Source of the DNA: Puccinellia tenuiflora
Lineage: Eukaryota > Streptophyta > Magnoliopsida > Poales > Poaceae
Assembly (NCBI GenBank): GCA_012064385.1
Contig: QRDG01000350.1
Location: forward strand, 852,563 to 916,562
Direction of reading: 5' to 3'
DNA length: 64,000 bases
Within the stretch, counting starts at the first letter, position 1; each line of letters begins with the position of its first letter. A program made the position numbers and the translations under genes. Below are positions 12,405 through 27,400 of the stretch, piece after piece. The notes below the pieces were generated by a model. That model did not search any database. It saw only the letters and a program-made list of their open reading frames with translations, and was not told where the DNA came from.

Positions 12405-15400
12405 TCATATCCATGGTGTCCATCCTTCATACATATTACACAAATTGTCGATGCTTGTTGCCTGCTTAAGAAGATGGTCGACTTGCCTCCGAATTTTCAA
12501 GGACCTAAACAGAATGATGAGAGAATGAGATCAATAAAACTGGAGAACGTAAACAATAGATCTGGATGACAACCAAAACTCTTTCCCTTATTTCTCACCT
12601 GGTACCATCTATATCCCGTCCATGTAATTTATGCTCCACTTGCTTCATGATAGACAGAGCAAAAGGATTTTTACCTGCAGAGCAGAAACATTAGCTATAA
12701 ATCTGTCTCGGCTTCAGAATCCTCAAAGGCATAATATTTCATGAAAAAAATGACAGACAAAACTACGAAATTAGAAAGGCTTATGATGATCAATAATATT
12801 GAATTTCACGTAGCAATGGTGCAATTTGAAAATGTTAAATTTATCCATTTCTTGCATTAGTATTCTTGTACAAATAGAAGGCGAGATTAAGTATTAGACA
12901 CAGATGGTTGAGAAGGTTAAAGTTGCGCTGTAACTTTCTGCATTATGTACATGTACTATCGTTAATTCTTTCTATGGAGAAAAACTGAAAATGTCTGCAG
13001 TGTTAAAAGGTGCTGACAGAGCATCTACAACTTATCAAAATTCAACACTCAGTGTTGGGCGTGATATACACAGCTAATAAGATGTTCAAGGGAAACCTAG
13101 TTGATGTCAAATAGAAGATAATAAAATATATCTATGGTGACGGCAACATCTTACCTCTGTTCGTTCGAGTATCTGAATAGGATTTATTATCAGTGCTGTC
13201 ACATTCTTGTCGTTTAACCTGTTTGAAGGCTCCAATGTTATCCTCGGCTTCAATTGTTCCCTCCACCAAAGAGGTTTCAGCCTCATGAATATTGCTAGCT
13301 TGTGTCAACGTTATGTTGTTTAGTAATGTCTGCTTATTGCTACTTGAGTCTGATTCTGAATCAGTTCTACCGTCTCTTGTTTCCTGACTGTTAACGCTAC
13401 GACCTTTTATTCCAGGCCCGCTAACCAACAGGGCATCTGTAAGATCCAATTTCTCAGAAGTAAGCTGGGTCAACCCAGTTGTACATCCTGAACTGCTAGT
13501 ATACGAGTGCTCTGGTGGAGAAATCCAGCATTCATCTTGTAGAGAACCATCAGTGTCCATAACTAGATCCTGAGAGGCAACTTCCCTGCTTCCAGAAGAG
13601 CTTTTATCCTTCTCAATAGATGAATCACTTCCCAAAGTATCTGGACGTGCAGAGGGCATATCCTGCGATCTCACAGTTTCACTTTCTTCAAGAACTTCTA
13701 AAGCCTGTGAATAAGAGATAAGCTGAGTGAAATACATGTACCTAGATACATGTAAAATTCTGGTGAAGAGATAAAAAGTAAAAGCGCATGCAATACATGT
13801 ATACATGTCTTAGCTAAGTACCTTGTGAAGATTCCCTGCATGAAGACTTGAAAGGCGTCCAAGCTTAATCACCATGGAATGCAGTTCCTTCACATATTCA
13901 GTAAATAGGGGCACCAAAGGCTCTAAATTTTTGCAAGCTTCCCTTACTCTAGTGATGTAAGATTGGTATAATGCCTTTCCATGAATAAGAGGAATACTGG
14001 TGTTATTCTTCTCTCGTTCCTTTGACATCGCTTCAGACATAACAGCTACATCAGAAGATAACAAAGCTTCAAGTGGAAGTAAGATTGTATTTGCCTGCCA
14101 AGCGTCAAACAAAGCTTTTTCGTTAGAGAAAAAAAGGAAATCATATGCTACCAATTATGCTAATGTTGCCACGTATTCGTACATCCTTCTAGACACAAAG
14201 TTATGCATTTCTGAGGACTCCGTGAGCCAAAAATAACATCACCACGTTAATACTGCATTTAAATCTCAATGGAAGTCCTCAAACAGCATGCACATGTGAT
14301 GTACAGTACGAGATAAATATTACCACAAGTAACTAAGATATTACCACAAGTAACTAAGAGTATTTATATTTGATCTTGGCGAAAGGAAATTCAATAGACA
14401 ATGTATGACAAACCTTGGAAATATTGGTCGTAAGGGAACTGTGCAACGCAGCAGCTTCCTTTCCCAAAGTGTAGACATCGTGCAACCCCTCTGCTATAGC
14501 CAAAACCTGCAGATGATTTGCCAGGAAATCAAGAGTAAGTTTTCAGACTGATCACCAAGAAAACTATAAAAGGGCATAGCTGCATAAAAATATGCATACC
14601 ACAGATGAGACATGTAAATGCTCAGATTTACCTAACTGAAGTTTTTTTTATCGTCACGCATTACAGGTATGAAGCTGAATAATATTTGTTGCTCAATCAA
14701 AGACTAAACTACTGACCATTTAAACTTGCAAAGCAAGCATACAACCGAATGCACAACTAGTAACCCCATCAGTCAAAGTAAAGATTCAATAAAATGGGAT
14801 TAAATCATGTACCTCCTCGAGCAAGGAGCCACATTCAGTAGTCAAGGCAGTGCGGTCCTGTGAAATATGTTTGAATCCAGATAATGACACGCTGACTTCA
14901 CAAGCACGTTCATACATGTCTACAAGAGTATCCTGCAGATTAACTGGGAAAAGATATACACGGCATTATTCCACAAGGATAAAAGATAATATATCTTGCA
15001 AATTTCGACATTGGATGATAAAAGCAAACCAATAATTAGGCTAGGTAGGAGAGGACAGACCTAAAGCAGATTTCGCCTTGACAGAGACTGCAGAAAGTTG
15101 ATTGGTTGCTGAATACAAGCCTTTTCCAGCAGTTTCCATGTTCAGCTTGTCAAGTTTCCACTCTTGTTCTGCACCTGCTTGCAGCAAAGAACAAAAGGAA
15201 AAATTAATTAAACAGAGGAGAGTCAAGAACTCGTATTATCAAGCACGAGGAACTATTAGGTCAGAATTATGCATAATTTCTAAACTCTGACTAGACATTG
15301 GTGACCTCATTACGAGTAAATACCCGAGGAAGAGATGTACAGGCGGCACAGTTGATTGCAAAGAGGGTTAGATTAGGGGTTGGCTAATTGGGAGGACGAA

Positions 15401-18400
15401 GGAGGAGGGGAACAAATTGCAGTTTTTTTTTTTTTTTTGCTTGATTAGTTCATCTTGAGGGGTCCTCTTTACATAGAGCCCTAACAATCCGAACTAGGTA
15501 AAAAACCCAATATATAACGAATATCTATGTCTAATGGACTTCCTAATTTAAATCATACAATTCCTAACTGAGAGGTAGCAGGGGTTCCATCCCATAACTG
15601 GAACTGGCTAGTGCTGTCTGGGCCTAGTACGTCGGTGAAGCCACATAACATCTCCATATATCTTATTTCAATGGTGTATACTGCATGCTGCGGCTGCTAA
15701 GCTTGAGTTAGCTAATCAAAACCAGGAAACAAGCAGTTGCAGCATGCTTCTTGCACCCATGATCACAGCATGTATGGCTGTTTCTTGTGATTTGTTGCAG
15801 TAGACTAGTAAGCACACCAGCACCACAAATATATGGCAAAGGAATTCACTTTTTACAGGCCAGGAACAAGTTTCGGGGCCTTGATAAATTTTCAGTGCAG
15901 TTTTTACGACAAAAATCACCCATGGGATGTTGGATATCCCTTGTGCACCCCAGAGTATCTGAGCACAAATGTATATGTAACAAGAGTATAAAAAAGGAAA
16001 GTAATCAACTTACATGTAAAGGAATGGTATGCTGCATCTAAACGTGACAGGAGATTTAGGAAAGATTGCTGCCATGCCCTGCCCTTATCAGTAGATTGTC
16101 CAGAAGATTTATCCTCAGACACAAAGTAGAGTCCATCTCTAGATGCTTCAAACTCCAAAACGCATGTGCAGGACTTAACAAGGTCAGATGCCTGTTCTTG
16201 AACGCCCTCAAGCAATTTCCTCCTTTTCAGCAGGTGATCATGAAACTCGGGGGGAATTCCTGAACCCTTTGCGGTTGAACCGCCTGCTCCTGAAGTATTT
16301 GGACCAGCACAGGCCCATCCCATCGCTCTCTCAAGTTGTCCTTCAGCTGAAAAGGAGGTGCTTTCACAAGCCTGCAGACACTCGATTGATCTTGTTATCA
16401 ATAACACCGAAGACTGGATCTTATCTAACAAGTTCCTTCTGCTCAGATTTAAAAGCATGGACATGAACTTATCATCACTAAGAATATTTTGTGAGAAAAT
16501 CTTGGCCTTCTGTGCATGAGGTGATGAAAGATCATGCAGCCATTCGACCTGAACTATTTCCAAAACTATTTTGCGTAAAGCCTCTGTGAAGTCATTTAAT
16601 TGCCTTTGCATTAGGGAAACTGCTGTCCGGGCAGCTCTGGCTGTCTCGTGAGCATTACAGTACTCCTCAAGCATTGATGCAACCCTTCCTGCAGCTGCAG
16701 TAAGTTGACCTGATTCTGTTCTTCCTTGACTCGACTGCAGCAAATCACAAATTTCTTTGTCTAAATGTAGGATGAGTGCAGGAGCAATCCTTCTTAGAAT
16801 ATATTGACCAACTTGTTTTTCGACATGGATGGCAAGCTTCTTCTTAAGAGTAGTGTAAAGCTGGTTGGTTGTACAACTGTGCTCAACAGAAGATGAAATC
16901 TCATGCATGCACAAGTCAAGAACTGAATCAAGCAAACCAAGTTTCCAAACAAAAAAAACATGATCCTTCAACAAGCCAGATAAAGGCCACATAACATCAG
17001 ATAATGAAGACCTGGTAGCCAAAACATCTCTTAGATTAGAAACTGATCCACTCATGTGAGAAGGAAAGGCGCCACGTGATGATAGCATATGATCAAGTGA
17101 TTCCAGGTCAGCAAAGGGCTTTATCAAGATTGAAAGCAGAGCCTTGCTTCTCAAATGAAATTCACTCTCCTGATCAACATTCACCAGAGATGAGAAGTAT
17201 TGTTCAGAAGAAAGTAATGAATTCATAACATTGGCTTCTACTTTCATAAGTGATGAAATTCTCATATCTTTCTGGTTCCAAGTTTTCTGCAGTTGTTCCA
17301 ATTGTGCTCTACAGGCCTCCTCCTGCGAAGCTAGTTCCTCTGCTTCTTCCCAAGATAGATGGTCTCTACCCCTTTTGGCAGCTTCTCCAAGAGCTGATTG
17401 CTGCTCAGTGATTCGACCAACTTCCAGAAAGTAGCTCTGTTCTAATTCAGTCAGTGATGCTCTCTCAAGTTCTACCTCAACCAACTTCTCCAGAGCTGTG
17501 TCAAGAGAAGCACGTATCCGAGAAACTGAACCAAAGGCTTCCATTACTTCTGAATTGTATGAGACAAATGATCTAATAATTTCTGGAAGAAGAACTTCGG
17601 TCATTTGCTCAATCATGTTGGTACTTGAGTGCAAAATGGCCTGAAAAGTGTAAGCCCATTGCCCAGGCCGATGCTTTGCATAATCAGTGTACATTTCAGC
17701 TAATTTTGTCCCTATCACTTCATGCACTTCATTAACAAATCCAGATATTAATGCACATTTTTCTATCTGCTGATCAAACAATTGCAAACTCATTCCAGCA
17801 TCAGCTTGCAGATCAGCTTCATCTGTCCTAAATTTAGATATCCCAACAGCTTTAGTTGAGAGTTCAGAAATTCTGGCTCTAACCTCACTATATAACTGGC
17901 CCACAGCGTTTCCAAGAATAGATAGAACCTTACTTGTTTTCTCTTGTACATCCTCCTGGGCTGGAGTTTTGACCTTCAAATTATCTGCTTGCGAGAAAGG
18001 AATGTTGTCCTCATCATTCTTTTGTGATGGCAATTGAACAAAGTTCATGAATGCAGAAAGTATCCGATCTTTAGACTGTGCTTCATTGTTCAATCCAACA
18101 GAATTCATCAATTCAGAACATTCCCCTCGTAATTCTTTCCACACATGCAACATAACTTTCCATCTGATTTAAGAGATCCCGGTATCTTTGCTGCGCTAGA
18201 TTACTACCTTCACCCTGAACCTTAGCAATGACTTCTGCAGCCTGCCTTTTGGCAAGAGGAAGCATATCTTGTGATGTACTGGTTACGGATAGCTGCAAAG
18301 CTTGTGCCCAACCAGTAATTGGACTAGTCGTGATGTAGTTAACTGGGAGAACTTGCTGCAAGACTAAAGCATATTCGCCAAGAGCCTCTAAAGCAGAGGA

Positions 18401-21400
18401 CCGCCCAGCATGCAACTCAGTGATTAATTCACAACCTCCCTGTCCAACTCATAGCAATGTTCTCTAGTTGGCTCTGGTACAACTGTAAGGGGAACCCCTG
18501 ATACAAGGACAGCTGAAATAAGGCTTAAGGCCTCGTCCTTGCTCTCTAGTTGCATTAATAGCTCTGCCCCTGTAATTGAATTGTCCCTAATGGCCTCAAG
18601 AACCCTTCCATGTTTTTCCACCCATATTGCAAGTGTGTTTGCTTCATCAACCGCTGCAGTTTTTGCATCTGCTAATTCATGAGCGTGAAGCTCAAAAGAA
18701 GTGCGGCATTTTTCAGCAACTGAAGTAGCTTCAGCGAGGATTGACTTTGCTGATGTTTCCTTGTGTAAAGCACTTGACCGCTCTTTCTCGGCATGATAAA
18801 ACATAGCAGACATAACCTCATACTGATCTAGAGAATCCAAGAATTTCTGCATATAGTGGGAATAAACTAGAATCAAGTGATTCAAATGTGTTATTTGAGA
18901 TACTTACACTTTGTGGTTACAAGTTATAAAAGAATACCTTTAGAACAGATAGTGTAGCTGGCAAATTAGTCACAAAAAGATCCTGATGCTCCTGAACATC
19001 GCAAAGAGTTCAAATTAGACTGGGAACAAATTGTATAATAGAAAATAAATCAAAACTCGTAAATATAGAAGATGCTAGAACTGCAAATATGCCTAACGCC
19101 TCACTCTTGAAACACTACTTCCCTATTGATACTGGAATATATTAATACCAAGATGCAAAAGAAAATTTCCAACTCCAAGAGACAATTACCTGCAAAGGAA
19201 CACGGCTTTCTTGAATCCTAGAAGAGAACAAGCTTAAACTAACTGCTAATTCCATTCCTTTCTTCTCTTCACCAGCTATTCCAGCTTCATCTTGCATATT
19301 TCCACGTGTCCACTCGATCAATGGGTCCCAAACAAATACTTCCATTAACATTAAGATGATATCTTTGTTCTTCAAGAGGGCACTCATAACTGCCTCACAA
19401 GTAACTCTAAAGACGCCTTCAACTCCAGCCAATCCCAAGGCTGATTCCATAGTTTGAGTAAGACGGAACGGAACAATTTCTGGAATCTTCAACCTTTTCC
19501 CTTTGTCAAAGCATATGTTGTAATCTATGTGAACCACATCACCATTGCTGAAGTCCATAAGGATATTATCTAAATGTCTATCTCCAAGGCCCAGGATATG
19601 GCCAACCATGCTCATGGCTGCTAGACTGCTAGAGAATCTGCAACAGGAAAATGATTGCTAGCTAAGCACTGACAGCTAAATGGCACATAATAATACTAGG
19701 CGAAAGAAATCTTAGTTATTAGTCTTAAAAGATATTGCATGGCACTCTATTTCCAAAATTAAGATACCATATGGAGAACAAACTAGTTGATATAATAGCC
19801 TCAAGGCACTCTTGGTTTCCTGACATTTCAGTTACCACTTATGTATGTATTCAAGAAGAATAAATTGGATGCCAAGTACTTCACGAATCACTACTTGCAA
19901 TAAAACACACAATCTTACCAAAGTTCCCACCAAAATTCAAATCCAAAAGTCACTAATTAACATGAATGCTGAATAAGGGAAGCTATGTGATATGCACATG
20001 TAACTCATAAGGAAGCTTATAGACAGTAGCTGTAGCATCCTCAAGAGCTTTCTCAGCCTCCCCATATCCCAAATTACTAGGGACTTCTGCGACCATTTAA
20101 CTAAGCAAAACTTTTTCTTGGTTCTCTCTCTGGAAAAGAGTAGTGATTTTCTCTTGTTCAAATTTTTGTCTCATTAGAGATTAAGAGCAACTACTAACTG
20201 AAACAAAATTTTCTCAGATTCAAATATGCAATCAATACTCAATGTGGGCTTGATTTACCGGAATTTTCCATAAATTGCAAACTTATTCTTGACAAGAATG
20301 ACAACCCACAAAAATGTTTAAACAAAGTTTAAGTAGTACAGGGCGAAGTGAAAAGTCTCGAGATCGTACTTCTATTTTACCTGGCAGTGAAAACAAAGGG
20401 CACGTGGTGAATCTAAACACAGTGATGAATGCAGTATTGACATGCACAACACATACCTCTTTACTTTGGAGTTAAAGTTTTTGAACCCCTCACTTGAACA
20501 CCACATTTCTTGCCACAGAATCTGCTTTGGAGTCTCCTTCATAAGCTCCAACAGAACCTTTTTCTTAACGTCTAGTGGCCAATCTCTTCGTGAGATTACT
20601 CTTTTGATCCCTTTTTCTTTCAGTGCCGGTATTATTTTTCCATAGAACATATCACTTGGACGGGGAACATGAGGTACTGGGTTGTGTACATTACCAGTGC
20701 TAACTGAAGAAAGCTGTGCCTGTGCCACCTGAGAACGTTTTTGCCATGACTTGTACACATTGTATATGCTGCTTACATTTTCTACCCACTGGATTAGCCC
20801 AGCCCGTCCACTAATTGGTGTAACAGAATAAAACCGTATTGCAATATTTCGACTTCGAGTGTCAGAAGATGAATATAAGAAGCTATTTATCGCCTCCAGC
20901 AGCTGCATGATCCGAGAATCAAGACGTAAATCCTCACGTCCCTTGAGAAGATAAATATACTTCTGTCCATCTGATCCTTGCCAGACGAGCTTCTTAGGTC
21001 TTGTCTTGTAGAAAGTATGGTTACTTCTTTGCAGAAAGAAGATACTGTAATTGTGCCATGATTTCCAGCAAAAGAAGATTCTGAGGAATCAAGTATCTGC
21101 TTCTCAAAACCAGGCATTGGAATGTCAGAGGTTGACAAAGCTGCTAGCTGTGGAGCAATTTCACTTAACAATATACATGACTTTCTTTGATGAGTGGCTA
21201 AGGAAGCTGCAATCGTATCAAAAGGCTGCCAAATCTCTCCTAATGCTGCTGGAGATCCAGGGGGCACCTTAAGGCTCGTGATTGCAGATCTCAGCTGAGC
21301 ATTATATTCCTTATGGAACCACATCTCATGGGGTGTTTTTGGATCACGAGATGTAGACGCTAGACGACGCTCCAAGGCTACAACAATTGGAGTCATAATA

Positions 21401-24400
21401 GCAGAATACTTTGCAGCATTGATCTTGTTCTTTTCAGCTGAAGTCAGTGTAGAATTTGCAGAAACCCTTGCAGCTTCCTCTTTAAGTATATTGATCCTCC
21501 TTAAAACATCTACATTTGCAACATAAAAAATGTCCCGTCAATAACTCATGAACTGGCATTCAAAGTATAGTTGATATAAATATATGGTTATTGGTTCTAA
21601 TGTCCTAAAGTTCATATATGCATGTTTGTACAAAAAACAGGGGGCAATGTTTTAAACGTATTTGAGATGTCAAAAAATTCGGACAAAAACTTCACATACA
21701 TCTCGACATCCTATGGACTCATGAAGTCGTTTCCCGAAAAACCGACATTTTGCGTGCCGTGTGTAAAAAAGACAAAATTCAGTGCTAGAAAAGGCTATTA
21801 ATGAGACACATCCCATAAAAAAATATAGGTTTTGCTTGAAACTTGGCGTGCGGCACATAGAATTTCACGCCAAATTTTTGTTCAGAATTTTTTGACATTC
21901 CAAAATGTTTTTCCGGATGGCAGGAGCATATGCTTGCCAAAACGAATTTCCGCAAAGAACACCATATACCAGACAAGAAGCAAGAAGTCAAGAACACCAT
22001 ATACCAGACAAGAACCATTGTATAGATAGATTAAATTTAATGCAATAATGAAGTACTCCCTCCGTTCCACAATATAAGCCTTTCTAGCAACCTAGTTTAG
22101 CTTGCTAAAAGGCTTACATTGTGAAACGGAGTTAGTAGTAGACAACTAGACACTAGACAATATCCCTCCAACATAACTTCTAGAAAGATTGCAAGTGACG
22201 AGGAATTTTCCACTTCCCATGTGAGCACGTATTCTTACAGTATTGAGACTTAGTAAGCTAAAGGGATCTCGTTAAAATTCTAGGGAGGCACCATCCTAGA
22301 GATTATATGCAACAATATTTTCCGCATTTGTATTGCAACCTACTAACCAGAGGATTCCATAGTTAACTCTAAGGAACAAGTCCATAAACCAGAATAAAGA
22401 AAGCTAATAGTTATTAACAACTGAGGCCTTACGGTGTGTTGAGTTACAGCAGCTTCGTAAGGAAATTGTGTTTTGATTCTTATATTAACTAACTAACAAC
22501 ATCTTTCTTACGGCATAGAAGAGATATTTTCCTTGGTTCAGTAAGGATCCCTTTAACTAACTAGATCCTGTAGTAAACACAACAATGTCAACTGGAGCAT
22601 AGGCCAATTCCTTCGTAGGTATATCCATTTTCCATGAAAGCCTGCCTCCGGCAGCTGATTCCACAGGGCTGCAGGAGTGGAGGGGAGGCTTACCTGAATG
22701 GAGATCTTGTAAGGTACTCAGCCATTGTTCCTCCCACAGAACAGTAATCATTCCTAGCTCGTCAATTGCAAGCTTAACATCCTTAATTAATTTGGGGTAT
22801 AGCTTAACCTATGAAAGAAAAATAGGAAGTGTTCACAAATATAAAGTCAGATGCATATCATTCATAGCCTAAAGCAGGTGGCCATAGTATAAGTATCAAC
22901 CAAACATACCAGAAAGTTCAATATTCGCTGAAGCTCCTCAGATGGTTCTCCTTCACAAGCATTGATATCAACTAATGTAGGATATACGATAGAATAAGGA
23001 GAAAGGTTCCCTAGCTTCACCAATATGCTCTCCAACTGTTTCCTTACTATCTTCTCTGGGTGGGAACTCAAGCGAGCAAAAAGTTGTGGTATAATCTCCT
23101 GCACAGATCCGAACATATAATTATACATTAATCGTATCATAATTATAGAACAGATGCCACTATCATGATTTACCTGCCATGGTAATAAAGGAACTGTTGA
23201 AAGCCCACTTTCAAGTGTTTGTTTCAGCTCCACCCCATAGTTCAAAATTATGTGGAGGAGATACAACAATGCTCTCAGAGTGTAGCCCCTAGTTTTCCCT
23301 TTCAAAGCATCACGGTGATATGAAGGTTGAAGCTCAGTTGATGAATAAGAAAGGTACTGAAAATAAGCATTTGCAGCATGTCCAAAGAGTGATACCCTCC
23401 TTTGCCTTAAAGACCACCAAATTTCAATGAGATTGCTAACCAAAGGCATGGCATTGCCCTTTGCAGAATCATATTTATGAAAGAGAACTGTTAGTTCTGA
23501 TGATAGCAGTGCATAGGCTCCTTCAGCATCACTGGCCTCAAAACCTGGTGCTCCAGCTGCAGTTTCTAGCAGATGTGTCACATGTTCAATTAGTGTGGTC
23601 ATGGGGTACTCCTGCTCAGAACTGTAACTGCATCCTTTTGTCGCTGGAGAATTATGATCTGCACAATTAGCAGATTTATCAACATAGAAACTTCTTATTC
23701 TTTGCTCCATCTCAAACTTCTCATTATCTGTCAAGTGAAATCTATCTGGAGAAAGTTCAGATTGGAGAATGGAGGACACATTGTTCTGCACATTTGAATC
23801 AGTTCCAGACAGTGAGTGATTGGCATGCGTAAAGCACCAGGATGCATAAGAAAGCCATGCCTTGCCCATGCTTGGACAAAGTTGACAGGATATCTTCCGA
23901 GCGCTGCCTACGATTTCTTGGGCAAGCACAGCACAGTTAGCAGTAGAAACTGACCCACTATCACCAGCCAGAAGTTTCTCTGCCCCATTCTGAAAGCCAG
24001 CAAATTCACTAAAATCTTTGACCACCTTTGGAAGGATCATATTCAGAGCAGAAGTTGAACTCTCTTGCTCCATCCAGGTCGAGAATTTCAAACAAGCCTT
24101 AGCAATCAGTGGTTTGCCAATGCCAGATGAATCACTAACTGTAGAAAGGACACTAGGACGAACCAGTGACCAGAGATCAGTTAAAGCCTCCTCGCTGTTT
24201 CCTTCGCAATGCTTCAGCAAGGCACCTTCATACTTAATGTTCAAATTAAGAATTTCTTTGTCCGTCTCATCAGATGAATCCAAAGGATGGTTTATGAGGT
24301 ACTGGTTTAAGCGGTTAGCCAACATAAAGTTGCTCTGCTTTCTAGCAAGACTAGCAAGCTTGCGACATAGAAGAAGAGTAGGTAAGGAAGATGGATTTGC

Positions 24401-27400
24401 AGTACGATACACTTTAAAGACCTTCAGCCACATGCTGCAATCTTGATGAATCCTGTCGATAGGATCCTGCAAAAGTCTCAGTAAGTAATCCATGAGCGCT
24501 GGTGGTTGATTAGGTCCATTTTGGCAGGTCAACCCAGTGGCTTCCTCGAATGCAAATATGCAATGAAGCTGGCCAGCACATGCTGCAGCATCAGTCAATC
24601 CATTGAGAGGGGCCACAGAGAGTGCTTCATCCAATATCAACTTAGCCTTATCAAGCTCCTCTCTTGCCCTGTCAGACTTGCTGTCAGACTGAAGCATTGC
24701 ACGCAGGAGCATTATTTCACTTCTCTCAAGTGCAACCTTGGGATCAAGGGTGAGCTCGTTGCTGCTTTTAGGAGTCAAATCAAGATAACTCCAAGCTGAA
24801 TGGAAGTCCCCCTCGTCAAAGCATGCCATTGCATGAATAGCATTAAGCTCATTGCCAGCACTTGTTAAAGCGCCTGAATAAGGTTTGCCAGCATGTACAG
24901 CACGGAGCTCTTGTAACTCTGCAAGCCAGCTCTCCAAGCATTTCCAGTCGGACAGGGCTGTGTAGCACTCAATAACACGTGCTATGATGTATTGGATGAC
25001 ATCAGACTCCATGGAGGTAAGGGCTTCCTCAGACTGCAAAAGATGGGAATAATGTGCAGCAGCCTTTTCATACTGCCCCTGGGATTGATAGATGAGTCCT
25101 GACATCCAGGAAAAGTGCTGGTGGGTATCAGATAAACCACGTGTTAGTTGCTTTTCTTGCTCAAAGTATGTGTAGAATGTTGACACAGCCCACAGCTGGA
25201 GTCCAACTAAAGCATCTGTTTCATGACACCTGCACAAAGCCAGAGAAGCATGCCGCAAGACCTTCAGAATATCTATTTCTAACCTTGCTCTATAAGCATG
25301 ATGACTTTCAGTAGCTCCTCCCATGCGACTGCTATCCTTGAGGGATGATGCAGCCAAGTTTCTCAGATCTAGTAGCCGCGATGAACAGTAGTGAATAACT
25401 GCATCGTTGCACTGCAAAGCTAGTCCTGCATTTAGCATTGGATCACAAATTCGAGAAAACCACTCTTCACAGACTCGTTTGTTTGCTCGGAAAAACAAGG
25501 AACTTGCTTTTGGAGGGGCAGGTAGAACAAAGGAACCTTCATATGCATTATAAACATATTTCTTCAATGCCTCAACAAAATCCAATAGCAGGCGCATAGG
25601 TAAAAGGCATATGTCAGATGGTCCTATATACCTGCCTTCACCTTCATTAGCCTCCAGTGCCAATGAATTTGGCACATCCAAAAGCATGCGTTCTAAAGCT
25701 GCAAATGTCTGTGTGGGACCACCGAGATGAGTCCGAAGCCTAAGGTTTATGCAGTGCCGAGCAGCTTCATGGATGCCCCACCAAACTGCAGCAAGATTGT
25801 TCACTGAATATATCCTATCGATAATAGTTCCGTCCACATCGGGCCCTTTGAATAATTCATTCCAATCAGCATCACCAGAGACATCGATTTGACCAGAAAA
25901 CATATCTTTCTTGCCACGGTAACTGAAGACCAGCCGTTGTACCCAAGAAGAAAGAGGTAACTTCAATCTGAGAGAAAGGTAACTCAGAATAGAAACAAGC
26001 TGCTGCCAATGAAGTTTCCTAGGCTGTTGCTTCACAGCAAGCACATGCCTCAAACTCATGCAGTGCTTGCTAATGTTAGAAATATCTACGCAATTCTGAT
26101 AACTATATCCATCCTCGAGCAAGCCAAATGTGTATGTTGTAATAGGCAAAGCAATTGAATATAACCTCAGAAACCCATTCTTTACAGCATTATCTGGATC
26201 ACTGAGCTTGTCAAGAAGAACCTGAGTGACAACTGAGAAGCTCATGGGATTGATGAGCCTACCAAGAAAGAGAACTTCCAAGGATAATGCAACATGGCAT
26301 CTTACTTTAGTCTCCCTATCATATGCGCAATCCAAGATAGTGAAAAGGATAGTATTCGCAAGGGTAGCATCCCCAGACTCGTAAGAGAGACTGACCTTAT
26401 TAAGATCCCTTTCCATGGCAAGAACCAGTTTCGCAAAAGAATCTATCCAATCTAAAGCATCTAATTTCAGTGTCATTGATGATGAGGCACTAAGGCCCCG
26501 AACTATGTGTTTTCCATATTTATGCATGAACTTTATTTTACAGTCACAAAATGACTTCTTAGATTCGATAATCATCTGAGTTTGACTGCCTAAATCACCA
26601 GAGCCTCTGTTAAATGCTTTAGATGTTTCAATATTACTTGACAGTTCCACATTGCTCAGTTTGTGAAGTGTAGAGAAAATCTGAAACTGCATCTCAAGGA
26701 AATTATGAAACGGGGTGCCAAATGGGTCAAGCTTCTCTGAAATGAATGATGTCAGCCTAGTTACTCTCCCATTAATCTTTTCGGAATCAGCAGAAATAGT
26801 GGCCAGTAGAATCTTCAGATCAAATTTCATTAAAGAAAGCAACTGATGCTCTGAATACCCTACGGGAGTATTATTATCTATGGAGCGACTCTGGATATCA
26901 TGGTAGCTTACTTGCACATTCTCAAGCAGAAATTTCAATTGCTCCAACTCTTTCATCAATGATGCAATTGCTTGCTCGGCTACATCTTCCAATCCATGCT
27001 GCAGGCAAAAAAGGTAAGTGGCTGCTGAGTTTGCGACCACATTATGGTTTGGATGAAGACGCATCCGAGATAAAAATGAGCTGAAGTCAAGCAGGTGCTC
27101 CACAGCAGATGAACGGAGCCCCAAATTTTGCAGCGACAGCACTTGCAGGTTAGTCTTAAGTGCTACCGCCAACTGCAGTGATGACACACTATCCAAACTC
27201 TGGGCCAACACGTCCACAAACATAACATAGAACTCAGCGAACCTTTCCTGCAGAATCTCTGCGAGCAAGACCAAACATCTGGATGCTTCTTCCATCCTCT
27301 CAGACCATCCAAGCTTCGAAGCTATCACTGATGCACACCTTAATAGCTGAGGAGCGAACCCCTCAAGTGGCCCTACTACGAGTTCTCTCAGATTATTTCT

